The notes: generated by a model not told the origin, from the letters alone. Shown: positions 35,080-44,810, numbered from the stretch's first letter. The stretch is DNA of 64,000 nt from Phycisphaerae bacterium (GCA_029260015.1 JAJDEB010000023.1:419457-483456); one strand, 5' to 3'. Numbers and translations are program-made.

Positions 35080-36048
35080 TTACAGTCCCCGGATCAGGTC
35101 TTCTATCAACGTTCGATCAACTCTCGCATCCGGTGTCGTAATATAGCACTCGGGCACGTCAAACAGGATCGTCGCGTTGGCTTTTTGCGAGTAAGCGGTT
35201 TCGATTTCGTCAATCCAGTTGTCGAGGTTTGCGGCAGTAAACGCGTTGACATGAAGCAGTACGTCGATGACTTCGCGATCCCAGTTCCGAAAAATCCCGC
35301 TTCGGATGCGGCGGCGTACAAATTCAACACGCTCGGCTTCGGTTTCAAATGGAAGCCCGTCGGCCAATGCAGGATCGGATTCAGTGTTGTCGGTCCAGTC
35401 GACGCTGTCGATCATAAAACCATGATAGACCCAGCCACGTTCTTGTACGACAGTTTGCGCTTCTGAGCGGCTGATACCGCTTCCGCCGAATGGTTGCCGA
35501 AATATCGGCGTGAACCAATCTTCTCGCTCAGCGTCAACCGACTCCAACGCTAGGTCGATGTAGTCAACCAGACGATCCAGATCTTCGCGAATGGGCACCC
35601 GACCGTAGAGTGGCGGACCGAACGTTTGCGACCAAATAGCCGGATCATGATCGAAAGCGTGGTAGCCCAACACATGATTGCCTTCGTGAATCATCCGCAA
35701 ACCATCGCCGAATATGCCTTCAACCTGCTCACCGATTTCGGCGTTCCCCGATCCTTCGACAAAGAATGCAGCCCGTACTTGGCGACGATCTAGCGTGGCT
35801 AATATTTCACCCAATGGCTGGAGCAATTCGACGGAGTTGGCTGATGCGCCTTCGAGTGATTGATCAGCCGCCAGCGGTCCGTCATCAAACGTCAATACCA
35901 CGGCCACTTGCTCAGGTGTCTCGTTATCACAGTTAGCAGCCGCACCGCAGCCACAGAGAATCGACGCGAGTATTGCTGAAAGTACGTAGAGGAATAAAGC
36001 ACCCCCCTTCTTGCAATGGCTGCTTTGAATAAAGCCGTTTTCGGCCAT
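35080..36048 (-). CDS. polysaccharide deacetylase (NodB-like) lipoprotein
   Basis: A 322-residue NodB-homology protein, expected to remove acetyl groups from a polysaccharide. The lipobox is ILCGC near 31-35. Motif 1 is LTFDDGP (about 53-59, with the catalytic base Asp), motif 2 GNHVLGYHAFDHD (His-x3-His metal ligands) and motif 3 IFRQPFGG. The last block, LLHVNAF, gives the late catalytic His. The order and spacing are those of active enzymes. ATG 36048 starts the frame. It is convergent with the kinase gene and has no operon partner; it may modify the cell surface or an exopolymer. Confidence 0.88.
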   Translation of the reverse strand: MAENGFIQSSHCKKGGALFLYVLSAILASILCGCGAAANCDNETPEQVAVVLTFDDGPLAADQSLEGASANSVELLQPLGEILATLDRRQVRAAFFVEGSGNAEIGEQVEGIFGDGLRMIHEGNHVLGYHAFDHDPAIWSQTFGPPLYGRVPIREDLDRLVDYIDLALESVDAEREDWFTPIFRQPFGGSGISRSEAQTVVQERGWVYHGFMIDSVDWTDNTESDPALADGLPFETEAERVEFVRRRIRSGIFRNWDREVIDVLLHVNAFTAANLDNWIDEIETAYSQKANATILFDVPECYITTPDARVDRTLIEDLIRGL

Positions 36049-36480
36049 CTATCAGACCACCTCGACGTTCTGAACCAGATTGAGACTTTCTAACTTGACC
36101 CCTGTGATACACTGAACATTGTAGCAAGACAATCCGCTCCGCACTTAATTCGCCAACCCGGTCTTGGAAGAACACATGATGAAGTCTGCGAAGTTCCTGT
36201 GCATTACTATGCCGCCCTTGCCGTACTTGCAGTGCAGAATTCTGTGAGCGCGGATGGAGTCGGATGAGGCTGAATCACAATCGTGGCGCGCGAAATCAAC
36301 TCCCGCCTGCGCGAATTGCCACAATCATCAACCCGGCATCGCCAGTTGCGTCGTCAAGTCTCGCCTTCCCCGGCGCTCTCAGGGCCGAAAACCCGCCTCG
36401 CAGGCGGCGTAACCCAAAAAGTGCGTCCTTTGGCACACCACATGCAACTTACTCCTCTCGACAGAGCAAAGGAGAAAACC
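36049..36480. other. intergenic region
   Basis: A 430-base stretch between two divergent genes. A plus-strand frame is open from about 36283 into the next gene, but its translation is low in hydrophobic order and does not extend the hemerythrin domain. A small CCGCCT-AGGCGG hairpin (36393-36407) lies inside. No gene is claimed here. Confidence 0.45.
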
Positions 36481-36933
36481 GTGAACCCACAAGCCTTGGC
36501 CAGCTGGATGCGTGAAGAGCACGACCGCGTACATGATCTTGTCACGAAACTACGAGAAGAAATCGCCAAAGTCCCGCGCACCGATCGAAGTGATTGGCTT
36601 AGCCAATTAAGGGAACGCTTTGAGCATCTTCGTGCGCACTTGCACAAGCACATGGCACTTGAGGAACAGGATGGCTACTTACCAATCGTCGCAACGCGGC
36701 GACCAACCTTGGGTGGGGAGGTGGATCGCCTTCAACATGAACATGACGAGTTGATCAAGATCATGGATGGCATTCGTCGTGACTTACACAGCCTAAACGA
36801 AAACGATCCGCTGCTCATTCAGGATTGTTGCCGGCGCCTTGAGAATCTCGTCGACTTCATTGAACATCACGAACAGGATGAAAACCTGATCGTCATTTCC
36901 GTGTTTACGGATGAGATTGGCACAAAGGATTGA
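36481..36933 (+). CDS. hemerythrin-like (HHE) domain protein
   Basis: A 150-residue helical protein of the hemerythrin/HHE class, which binds two iron atoms and acts in oxygen or NO sensing or handling. The His/Glu ligands fall in the expected order: EEHDRVHDLV near 10, LRAHLHKHMALEEQD near 50, EVDRLQHEHDELI near 75 and FIEHHEQDENLIV near 120. GTG 36481 is preceded by AAAGGAG at 7 bases; upstream in-frame starts would add an unrelated tail. It ends one base before the stop of the cheB gene on the other strand. Confidence 0.8.
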   Translation: MNPQALASWMREEHDRVHDLVTKLREEIAKVPRTDRSDWLSQLRERFEHLRAHLHKHMALEEQDGYLPIVATRRPTLGGEVDRLQHEHDELIKIMDGIRRDLHSLNENDPLLIQDCCRRLENLVDFIEHHEQDENLIVISVFTDEIGTKD

Positions 36934-36934
36934 A

Positions 36935-38008
36935 CTACCGCACGGCTGCCGACGCCGCGAACTTCTTCTTGAGGGCTGAGATCGCTACGTTCGGGACATT
37001 CGCCGGCGTGGTCACATGCTGCACAGCGCCAATCTCAGCGGCGACTTTTGGCATTCCGTACACCACGCACGACTCTTCGCTCTGCCCAATCGTGATCGCG
37101 CCGGCTTGTCTCAACTTGAGCAGACCCTTGGCACCGTCGGCACCCATGCCTGTCAGAATGACGCCGACGGCTTTCTTACCAACGAGGTCGGAAACCGAAT
37201 CAAACAGAACATCAGCAGCCGGACAATGCCGATTGACGAGTTCTTCCGTTCCCGTCTTAAGTCGCAGCCGCCCACCCACGCGCTCGACGTGCATCTGGAC
37301 TCCACCTCGGGCGACAAACGCACGTCCCGGTTCCAACACATCGCCATCAACTGCTTCGGTGACGGTCATGTCGCTGTAGTCGTTGAGTCGATCGGCGAAT
37401 GATTTCGTGAATCCCGGTGGCATGTGCTGAACAATAGCGACCGGTGGAAAGTCGGCTGGAACATTTGAAAGCAATTCCTTCAGCGCTTCGGTGCCACCAG
37501 TGGACGAACCAATCGCCACGAGGTAGCGACTTGGGTCGATGCCCGCAGATTGACATGTGCGCTTGATCCCCGGTGGTGTCGACGGTTTGACCGACGTGAC
37601 CCTTACCGCGACGGTGGCTGCTCTGATTTTGAACGCCAAATCTTCACCCAACCGCATCAGAGCCTCCTTGCCTCCGCTCGAGGGTTTCGCGACAAAATCG
37701 ACGGCACCTGCTTCGACCGCCTTTAGCGCCGCATAACTGCTGTCCACTGCCATGCCGCTGCACATAATCACAGGAACCGGATAGTGTGTCTGTAATTTCT
37801 TGAGGAAAGTCAAACCGTCCATGCGTGGCATTTCGATGTCGAGGATAATGACGTCGGGGCGCTGCTCGGCGATCAGGTCGCGCGCTTGATATGGGTCGGC
37901 TGCCTCACCGACGACGACAATGTCCGGCGCATTGGATATCGACTTGGCCAGCATCGTGCGGACCGTTGGAGAATCGTCGACGATTAGTACGCGAATGGCT
38001 TTGCTCAT
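36935..38008 (-). CDS. cheB: CheB protein-glutamate methylesterase
   Basis: A 357-residue CheB that removes methyl groups from chemoreceptors when phosphorylated. The receiver domain is at 5-125 with VDDSPTVR, the phosphoacceptor in ILDIEMPRMDG, and VDFVAKPSSGG (Lys). The methylesterase domain covers 160-350: AIGSSTGGTEAL with the catalytic Ser, VQHMPPGFTKSF with the His and LTGMGADGAKGL with the Asp. It is the last gene of the chemotaxis operon; ATG 38008. The linker is short but normal. Confidence 0.97.
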   Translation of the reverse strand: MSKAIRVLIVDDSPTVRTMLAKSISNAPDIVVVGEAADPYQARDLIAEQRPDVIILDIEMPRMDGLTFLKKLQTHYPVPVIMCSGMAVDSSYAALKAVEAGAVDFVAKPSSGGKEALMRLGEDLAFKIRAATVAVRVTSVKPSTPPGIKRTCQSAGIDPSRYLVAIGSSTGGTEALKELLSNVPADFPPVAIVQHMPPGFTKSFADRLNDYSDMTVTEAVDGDVLEPGRAFVARGGVQMHVERVGGRLRLKTGTEELVNRHCPAADVLFDSVSDLVGKKAVGVILTGMGADGAKGLLKLRQAGAITIGQSEESCVVYGMPKVAAEIGAVQHVTTPANVPNVAISALKKKFAASAAVR

Positions 38009-38080
38009 GTTAGAACCAGTCTCTCATACTGCATGCAACTCTTGTTTCTTTCCCAATCACAATCACGGCCAAGTAATTAC

Positions 38081-38929
38081 TCAATCTCGTCGATAGATGG
38101 TCGGTTCAACGTAGTCCAACGGGTGATCGATGCCATTGAGGCTTTCGGAGTGACCGATCATCAAGTGCCCACCTGACACCAGGCTCTTTGCGTATCGATT
38201 TACAAGACCTTCTTGTGTTGTTTGGTCAAAGTAAATCATGACGTTGCGACAGAAGATAACGTGAAATCCAAGTTTGAACGGAAACGTCGGCGTCATCAGG
38301 TTGAATCGCGAGAACTTGATCAAGTTGCGAATGTCTGCTGTCGCCCGAAACGCTTCGCTTTGTTCGGCTTGCACTTTTTTTAGGTATTTGGCGCGGAATG
38401 CGGGAGGTACTGATTTTGCTCGTTCGGCAACGAACTGCCCGCGCATCGCCTGGCCAAGCACCTGCGTCGAAATGTCCGTTGCAAGAATACGTGGCTTGAT
38501 GCCGGGATGCTTCTGAAGGGCATCGTGAACAACCATCGCGAGCGAATAGGGCTCCTCACCGCTCGAACACCCTGCGCTCCAAATTCGAAGCTCGTTATTC
38601 GCCGCTCTCCACTGACTGTCTGAAGTCCACCCGTCGATTAATTTTTTGAGGAATTCGAAATGGCTTATTTCGCGAAAAAGGTGGGTGGTGTTGGTCGAAA
38701 CGGCATCGAGCAATTTGCTCAACTCGACACCACTGCTGTCTGCAACAACGATGTCATAGTAGGCTTTGAATGACTCACACTCTTTGCCACGAAGCAGCTT
38801 GGCCAGCCTCGACCGCAATAGCTGCATTTTCTCTGTACCGAGATTAATCCCGCTTTTGTCGTAGATAAGCTTGCGAAATCGATCGTAGTCGCTTTGCGTC
38901 AGTGTGCCTGGGTCAAGAGATTTGAGCAT
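38081..38929 (-). CDS. cheR: CheR chemotaxis protein methyltransferase
   Basis: A 282-residue SAM-dependent methyltransferase that methylates receptor glutamates, counteracting CheB. The N-terminal helical domain (about 1-80) is followed by the catalytic domain with FREISHFEFLKKLI, IWSAGCSSGEEPYSLAMV (SAM loop), ILATDIS and the IFCRNVMIYFDQ block. Start is ATG 38929 after cheX, 64 bp away. It lacks the extra C-terminal TPR or pentapeptide tail of some CheR proteins. Confidence 0.96.
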   Translation of the reverse strand: MLKSLDPGTLTQSDYDRFRKLIYDKSGINLGTEKMQLLRSRLAKLLRGKECESFKAYYDIVVADSSGVELSKLLDAVSTNTTHLFREISHFEFLKKLIDGWTSDSQWRAANNELRIWSAGCSSGEEPYSLAMVVHDALQKHPGIKPRILATDISTQVLGQAMRGQFVAERAKSVPPAFRAKYLKKVQAEQSEAFRATADIRNLIKFSRFNLMTPTFPFKLGFHVIFCRNVMIYFDQTTQEGLVNRYAKSLVSGGHLMIGHSESLNGIDHPLDYVEPTIYRRD

Positions 38930-38993
38930 GATGATTGACTCACTTACCTAGTTGAATTCACAGAATTTATCACTGCCCAGATCATCACGCTTC

Positions 38994-39443
38994 TTACGAC
39001 TGCAAATGTCGCAACTGCAGCCATTGTCCATCGACGGACAACTGAGTCACTTCGTCCCCGCAGTCTTCAACAAATGGTTGCTCTTCCAATTCGGTCACCG
39101 TGGGAATCGTAAGATTGAAAACATCCACAACACCATGGGCAGCCGTGACAAACTGACCGCAAACCACGTTCATGAATTCGCGTACGGCATCTGATGACTC
39201 CTGTTCAGAAATACCGTCACCGGGATCGACACCGAGAAGGTTCTCAGCCAACTGATTCGCAAAAGTTCGCGTGCAAACCAAGCGAAGTTCGCCGCCTACA
39301 CTTCCCTTGTATCCAATGGAAGTTTCAATCCATGATTCGCCTGACTGTTCGCTGAACTCCTCGCCGTCTGTGAACATAAACGCGAGGTCTGCAAGCACAT
39401 CAGAAAGAACTGTCGTCAGAGTCGCCGTCAATTGCTGTTGCAT
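38994..39443 (-). CDS. cheX: CheX-like CheY-P phosphatase
   Basis: A 149-residue protein of the CheC/CheX/FliY group. The single phosphatase motif ExxN is visible as EFMNVVCGQF near residue 92, in line with CheX (one motif) rather than CheC (two). It would dephosphorylate CheY. Its start lies 44 bases inside the end of the upstream cheY gene, so translation is coupled. ATG 39443 gives the only sensible N-terminus. CheZ is absent, so this is the likely signal terminator of the pathway. Confidence 0.75.
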   Translation of the reverse strand: MQQQLTATLTTVLSDVLADLAFMFTDGEEFSEQSGESWIETSIGYKGSVGGELRLVCTRTFANQLAENLLGVDPGDGISEQESSDAVREFMNVVCGQFVTAAHGVVDVFNLTIPTVTELEEQPFVEDCGDEVTQLSVDGQWLQLRHLQS

Positions 39444-39825
39444 TTTCAGTCACCTTTAGCATGGGTAGTAAGGCTTCACGTAGTTGTTCGGGCTGAAAGG
39501 GTTTCCGGACATACCCAGAGGCCCCCAGTTCCATGAGTTGATCAATGCGCGTCTTGCTTCCCTCGGTCGACGCAATGACGATCGGAATGTCGCGGAGTCG
39601 TTCGCTCTCTTTCATGCGCGTCAAGAGTTCGACCCCACCCATCCTGGGCATGTTGATGTCGACAAGCATCACTGCCACCTCGTTCTCGGCCAACTGGGCG
39701 AGAGCAGAAATGCCGTCAGACGCCTCAAGGAATTCATCGACTTCCAACCCGATCATTCGGATGGTTCGCTTGACCATCGAGCGAATGGTCGCCGAATCGT
39801 CTACTATCAGTACGTTGCTTCCCAT
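39400..39825 (-). CDS. cheY: CheY-type response regulator
   Basis: A 141-residue stand-alone receiver domain. LIVDDSATIRSM holds the acidic pair, VMLVDINMPRMGG the phosphoacceptor Asp, VIASTEGSK the Ser/Thr and GYVRKPFQPEQL the Lys. It should carry the phosphoryl signal from CheA to the motor or another target. ATG 39825 is used: AGGA is 8 bases before it; an ATG at 39843 would overlap the HDOD gene. It has a 10-residue acidic tail (GDSDDSSF) and overlaps cheX by 44 bases. Confidence 0.93.
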   Translation of the reverse strand: MGSNVLIVDDSATIRSMVKRTIRMIGLEVDEFLEASDGISALAQLAENEVAVMLVDINMPRMGGVELLTRMKESERLRDIPIVIASTEGSKTRIDQLMELGASGYVRKPFQPEQLREALLPMLKVTENATAIDGDSDDSSF

Positions 39826-39835
39826 CGTTTCATTC

Positions 39836-40708
39836 CTATTCATCTTCGTGGTCAGTCGCGGACGTATCGCCGAACATGCTTTGCACCCGTCGAAGCTCAA
39901 CGACGACTTGAACTCCAATGATTTCCAGGTCGGATTCACGCAATCCGTGGCGCTCCAAGACAGACGGATCGGCACGACTGCAGAGCCCATCCGCCCCGAT
40001 CCCAATACCAAGCAAGAGACAGACCGTGTTCGCCAGGTAAATTGCGTCAACCAGCGGGCTAAGTGGTTCTAATTCAGACGGTGTATGGTGGTAGCGAATG
40101 CACTGAACAATCGGTACCGGCAGCTTCCATTTTTCTGCAATCATGGCGCCGACTTCTTCGTGCGAAAAGCCCAGCACTTGACGTTCAGCTTCGACAAACG
40201 CCATCTGTTCGTCAGTCACCAATCGGACGATCTCGACGAATTCCTCGGCAACGTGTTCGTTCAAAATCACCTTGCCGATGTCATGCAGAAGCCCAGCCGT
40301 AAACGCCAGATTCGTATCTGCCAGGCGCAGCTTCTGAGCGAATTGAGATGATGCCAGTGCGACGGCAACGGAATGCTTCCACAAGATGCCCGGGTCGAGC
40401 CCATACCCTTTTTGCTCGCGCGCCAGCATGTTGTTCGTGTGTATCGACATGACCATCTGCAACACCTTGGCCGTTCCGAGACACTTCAGCGCGTCTTCCA
40501 GCGATGTCACTTCGCGCGACAAACCAAAGAACGCCGAGTTGCAAAGCTTGAGAACTTCGCTCGTCACAGCCTGATCGTATTTGATGGCGCTGACGATGTC
40601 CTCGAGCTTGCTCTTCGGATCACTCATGACGTTCATGAGTTTCAGCGCCGTATCGGGCAGCGGCTGAATCGAGCCTACGCATTCGATTATGTCTTTCGCA
40701 GCATTCAC
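39836..40708 (-). CDS. HDOD domain protein
   Basis: A 290-residue HDOD protein. The HD-like core near 55-200 has VTSEVLKLCNSAFFGLSREV, the HSVAVALAS helix, GLLHDIGKVIL (metal-type HD) and GFSHEEVGAMIAEKWKLP. HDOD proteins are common signalling modules in bacteria that move or respond to surfaces, but biochemical roles are rarely shown. ATG 40708 overlaps the stop of cheD by four bases (ATGA). It lies inside the chemotaxis operon, which suggests a regulatory role there. Confidence 0.93.
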   Translation of the reverse strand: MNAAKDIIECVGSIQPLPDTALKLMNVMSDPKSKLEDIVSAIKYDQAVTSEVLKLCNSAFFGLSREVTSLEDALKCLGTAKVLQMVMSIHTNNMLAREQKGYGLDPGILWKHSVAVALASSQFAQKLRLADTNLAFTAGLLHDIGKVILNEHVAEEFVEIVRLVTDEQMAFVEAERQVLGFSHEEVGAMIAEKWKLPVPIVQCIRYHHTPSELEPLSPLVDAIYLANTVCLLLGIGIGADGLCSRADPSVLERHGLRESDLEIIGVQVVVELRRVQSMFGDTSATDHEDE

Positions 40709-41181
40709 AGTTCGGTCTCCTTACCACGGGAATGAATCGTGAATCTCCCGGTACCGACATTCAATCGAACGGTACGGCTGATCGATCCCCCGACTTGTTC
40801 GGCATCGATCATGACCTTGTTCTTCCAGAACAGCTTGCGGAGCGTGACGTAGTTTCGCTTTCCGATGTTGAACGTTCCATTGTCATCCAACAAATGTGCA
40901 CCGCCCGCGATCTTCACAACCAAGTTGCTTTTCTGGGCTCCGATCTTGTATACGGAGCGAAATAAGGTCGGAATTCCCGTGTCTGCGAACATCGCCGGGT
41001 TCGCTTTTGCCTTTTCCGGTGAAATCGATGACTCGGGTAACATGTAATGAAGCATTCCCCCGACAAGATTGACCGGATCCCAAATCGCCACGCCGATGCA
41101 ACTCCCTAGAGAGTAGGTTACCAGCGTCGCGCCTGGGTCCTTCACGACCTTTAAATCCGCGATATCAACAACCCGATCCAT
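40705..41181 (-). CDS. cheD: CheD chemoreceptor glutamine deamidase
   Basis: A 158-residue CheD. The catalytic Cys is in YSLGSCIGVAIWD near residue 28, then GGMLHYMLP with the His, and KIAGGAHLL and FNIGKRN motifs. CheD deamidates receptor Gln and, in some species, is regulated by CheC/CheX-type phosphatases; cheX is present in this operon. ATG 41181. The ATGA at the end couples it to the HDOD gene. Confidence 0.95.
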   Translation of the reverse strand: MDRVVDIADLKVVKDPGATLVTYSLGSCIGVAIWDPVNLVGGMLHYMLPESSISPEKAKANPAMFADTGIPTLFRSVYKIGAQKSNLVVKIAGGAHLLDDNGTFNIGKRNYVTLRKLFWKNKVMIDAEQVGGSISRTVRLNVGTGRFTIHSRGKETEL

Positions 41182-41318
41182 TTCGATTCCCGGCCTTCAC
41201 TCGATAGGCTCGCTCAACCGTGTCGAGCGCAAACTTGGTTTGGTAAGACTCTCAGTCTTGCGGTCTCGGCCCGGAAGAATCATGGACCCCAAGGTTCCAA
41301 CACTCTCAAATTGCGCAA

Positions 41319-41855
41319 TCAAACGCACTCAACAACGGAACGCGCTTCCACTGCGTAGTCCTTTACGAGTTCTTGTGAGTTCAATACCTTGTCGATGTCG
41401 AGCAGGATTTTGAGTTTGCCGTTGATCATTCCCATTCCAAGGATATACGACGTATCAACCGTTCCCCCAAACACAGGCGGGCTTTCAATTTCAGCTTTGG
41501 GAATCTCGTGTACCTCGTGAACCGTATCTACAATGACACCAATGAGCTCACCGACATCGACCACAATAATGCAGGTCTCTTCGTTGTATTCTGCCTCTGG
41601 CATTGAAAACCGTGAGCGCAGGTCGATCACAGGAATGACGCGACCTCGCAAATTAATCAAACCACCCACGAAGTCTGACGTTTGCGGTACCTTGGTGATA
41701 TCCAACACACCAATGATTTCGCGCACTTTGAGTATATCCAAACCGTAGTCTTCGCCAGCCAGCAGGAACGTGAGGTACTTGTTACCGATAGTATCGCCTC
41801 CACCTGCGTCGTTGCTTCCGAGTTGATTGTTAATGGAATCTAATGATGCCTGCAT
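41319..41855 (-). CDS. cheW: CheW chemotaxis adaptor
   Basis: A 178-residue CheW domain protein, about 20 residues longer at the N-terminus than typical. Family blocks: KYLTFLLAGEDYGLDILKVREIIGV, GLINLRGRVIPVIDLRSRF and YILGMGMINGKLKILLDIDKVL. It links CheA to receptors. ATG 41855 is 73 bp from the cheA stop. The extra N-terminus (SINNQLGSNDAGGGDT) is low in complexity. Confidence 0.95.
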   Translation of the reverse strand: MQASLDSINNQLGSNDAGGGDTIGNKYLTFLLAGEDYGLDILKVREIIGVLDITKVPQTSDFVGGLINLRGRVIPVIDLRSRFSMPEAEYNEETCIIVVDVGELIGVIVDTVHEVHEIPKAEIESPPVFGGTVDTSYILGMGMINGKLKILLDIDKVLNSQELVKDYAVEARSVVECV

Positions 41856-41928
41856 ACTTGTCTCTCCATTTCAGTCATCGCTGCGACTGTCTCGGTTTCG
41901 TTCGATTTTGACACAACCGGACACACGC

Positions 41929-44346
41929 TCAGTCAGCCAGCACCGGAACCAGTTGACCATTCTTTGCAGAATCGCTTGCTGGTTTTCTCAATTGCTGTGC
42001 AGCGACAATACCGGGTACATCTAGGATCAGACCCACCTTCCCGTCTCCAAGAATCGCAGCGCCCGAAATACCGCGCAGCTTCTGAAATCGTTCACCGAGG
42101 GGTTTGATCACGACTTGTTGCTGCCCAATCAGTTCATCAACGACTATTCCGATCTCGCCGCCTTCGTATTGCGCGATGACGACAATGGCATCACACGGAT
42201 CGACATGCTGGCTGGATCCGAATAGCGGACCGAGCGGAACGATCGGGATCAAACGTCCGCGGGCATTTAGGACTGCCCCCTTGTGTTGGACGCTGGAAAT
42301 CTGATCTTTGGTTGGACGAAGGGCGTTTTCAACGGTAACTGTTTGAATGATGAAACGTTCGGTTCCGACGCGAAGGACCATTCCATCAATGATGGCGAGC
42401 GTTAGCGGAAGTCGAATCGAGAAGGTGCTCCCTTTGCCCGCGGTCGAATTGATTTCGCACTTGCCCCTGAGGTTTTCGATGTTGCGGCGGACCACATCCA
42501 TGCCGACGCCACGACCCGACACACCAGTGATCTGCTCAGCCGTCGAGAATCCCGGCGCGAAGACCAAGTCGTAAGCCTGCTCCTCAGTCAACTGATCGTC
42601 TTCGCTGATGATGCCTTTTTCGATGCCTTTTCGAATCAAAGCTTCAGCATTCAAGCCCTTACCGTCATCAGTGATTTCGATAACGATGTTGCCACCGCTA
42701 TGGTATGCGGAAAGCGACACGTTTCCTGATGCAGGCTTGCCAGCCTCCATCCGCACGTCCGCAGCTTCAATGCCATGATCGACTGCATTGCGGACCATGT
42801 GTACAAGCGGATCGCCAATCTGCTGAATCACGTTCTTGTCGAGTTCTGTGTCTTCACCTGAAATGGTCAGGTCAACATTCTTGCCAACTTTTCGGGCGAC
42901 ATCACGCACGAGACGGGCCATCTTTTGAAACGTCGGACCGATCGGAATCATTCGCATCGCCATTGCGGCATCTTGCACGTCGCGCACGATCTTGGTCGAC
43001 CGCGTAACGTCCTTGGCCAATCGCGGATCGTTGGCGACCAGCGGACTCGCGCTGACCTGCGTTTGCGCGATGACCAATTCACCAACCATATCGACGAGCG
43101 CATCGAGTTTTGCGGTGTCGATTCGTACCGATTGTTCACCAGCGCCGGCACCGGGTTTCGCTTGAGCACCCTTGGCGTCCGCTTGCGAACGAGGCCCCTG
43201 ACTGCTCTGCGTGGCGTTGGCTACGCCCGTTCTCGCGGATGCCTCAGTCACGTTGGGTGAATCGGCGCTTCGACTTTGACCTTCAATTGCGTTGTTGCCA
43301 GCATCCTGGGGAGCGGAACCTTGTTCGACCGCGTTTTGATCAAGTTGCTTGTCCGGATCGCCAGAAACGGGGGAACTGCCTGCCGCTTCGATTCGTCCAG
43401 CGACGACACCGCGAAGGTTGGCGATCATCAATTCGATCGGCGGCTGGGGAATGGCTTCACTATTTGGATTGGCCAAGTGATCTCGAATGCCGGCAAACTG
43501 AACCTTGAGAATGTCCACAACTTCAAAGACCAGGTCGATCAAACCGGACGTGATTTGTCGGGTTCCCTTGCGGGCTTGGTCGAGCAGGGTTTCGGCTTCA
43601 TGAGTCAAACCGACGATGTCGCGCAGATTGAGAAAGCCAGCCGCACCCTTAATTGTATGGAAGGGTCTGAACAACGAATCGATTGCTTCCGGGTCACTGG
43701 GCGACCGCTCAACTTCCAACACGGCGGCTTCTATCGCGTCGAGGTGCTCGCTCGCTTCTTCGACAAAGCCAGCCACCATATCGATTTCATCCTTGCTGAT
43801 GAAGAGCGGTTCAGAAACGTATAACGATTCAGGCTCTTCGGATTGCGATACTTCGTTATCTTGCGTGTATTCGACAGACTCTTGAATCGGTTGCTCCTGA
43901 ACCTCAACTGCATCAGTTACTTGAGGCTCGGGGGATTCTTCATCAAAGACACGATCAAGCTGCTCGCTGACAACTTCCAAATCATTGGCTGCTTGAGCAC
44001 GAGACTCTTCAGAATCGACATCTTCAATTGCAGTGCCGGTATCTGCGCTCTGCGACTCTGCACCTAACGACTCTGCGCTCAATGTCGTGACTGCATCCTG
44101 AACGCCGGCAATCGCAGAAGCAGCATCTGCAATCTCGCCTAGGATCATGGACTCTAGCGTCGCGACCATTTTCGACGCGACCTTAAGACCTTCCGGCGAC
44201 AGTCCGCCAGTTTCAGCGTTGGCGAGCGACGAAAATAATTCGTGCATCTTTGCCAAACCTGGCAAGTCGTCCTGATCGACCGTCGTTGCAAGGTTGCCCA
44301 GTTCGCTCAGGTATGATTTCGCTGAGTCGGTACCGTTTTCGCTCAT
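41929..44346 (-). CDS. cheA: CheA histidine kinase
   Basis: An 805-residue CheA. An N-terminal acidic helical region (1-188) precedes the Hpt domain (about 190-295) with HTIKGAAGFLNL, phospho-His 230. A low-complexity linker (about 310-400) replaces the usual P2 domain, so the kinase probably meets CheY and CheB directly. Dimerisation and ATPase domains follow: MVRNAVDHGIEAADVR, DDGKGLNAEAL, GVSGRGVGMDVVRRN. The CheW-like domain ends the chain (LGPLFGSSQHV, GQQQVVIKPLGE). It is the first gene of the operon, ATG 44346. Confidence 0.96.
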   Translation of the reverse strand: MSENGTDSAKSYLSELGNLATTVDQDDLPGLAKMHELFSSLANAETGGLSPEGLKVASKMVATLESMILGEIADAASAIAGVQDAVTTLSAESLGAESQSADTGTAIEDVDSEESRAQAANDLEVVSEQLDRVFDEESPEPQVTDAVEVQEQPIQESVEYTQDNEVSQSEEPESLYVSEPLFISKDEIDMVAGFVEEASEHLDAIEAAVLEVERSPSDPEAIDSLFRPFHTIKGAAGFLNLRDIVGLTHEAETLLDQARKGTRQITSGLIDLVFEVVDILKVQFAGIRDHLANPNSEAIPQPPIELMIANLRGVVAGRIEAAGSSPVSGDPDKQLDQNAVEQGSAPQDAGNNAIEGQSRSADSPNVTEASARTGVANATQSSQGPRSQADAKGAQAKPGAGAGEQSVRIDTAKLDALVDMVGELVIAQTQVSASPLVANDPRLAKDVTRSTKIVRDVQDAAMAMRMIPIGPTFQKMARLVRDVARKVGKNVDLTISGEDTELDKNVIQQIGDPLVHMVRNAVDHGIEAADVRMEAGKPASGNVSLSAYHSGGNIVIEITDDGKGLNAEALIRKGIEKGIISEDDQLTEEQAYDLVFAPGFSTAEQITGVSGRGVGMDVVRRNIENLRGKCEINSTAGKGSTFSIRLPLTLAIIDGMVLRVGTERFIIQTVTVENALRPTKDQISSVQHKGAVLNARGRLIPIVPLGPLFGSSQHVDPCDAIVVIAQYEGGEIGIVVDELIGQQQVVIKPLGERFQKLRGISGAAILGDGKVGLILDVPGIVAAQQLRKPASDSAKNGQLVPVLAD

Positions 44347-44810
44347 GAGATGCGATCTCCCTCTGCTCCCTAGGCGAACACGTCGAGTCTATCACCGTCT
44401 GCGACACGTTTCGCTTTGGGCAGATGCCCGGCTAATCATCCACTTAAATGTTCATTGTGGACGTACTAACTGGAATACATGCGTCCGCACGCACTGATGA
44501 ATTCAACCCATTCCAGACATAATCAGCCAAAAGGGGAATCGTCTCATGCAGGATGAGATTTTAGATAAATCCGATTTGACAGCCCTTTGGCCTCGCAACA
44601 CGGGCGGAATAGGAATGCGCGTCTGAGCGTCGCGCATTCGGTGGGTTGGGAGCGAATGAATAGATTGGGGATGTTGCCCGGCATCTCGGGTGATCGCGGT
44701 GCGATGTTATCGGATGGGCGATGACAACGGAGAGATTGCCAGACCATCTGCCGCGACATCATTCACTAACGATGAACGATATCGCCGCACGATGGAATAT
44801 CATCAGCAGC
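44347..44810. other. intergenic region upstream of cheA
   Basis: 460 bases with the presumed cheA promoter. A minus-strand frame near 44544-44762 is open but its translation has no protein-like pattern. No repeats or hairpins of note. Confidence 0.4.

Noticed and set aside
36283-36480. N-terminal extension of the hemerythrin-like protein
   Set aside because: No ribosome site, low hydrophobic order and not part of the HHE fold; GTG 36481 has a good site.
44544-44762. Small minus-strand gene upstream of cheA
   Set aside because: No ribosome site and no protein-like pattern.
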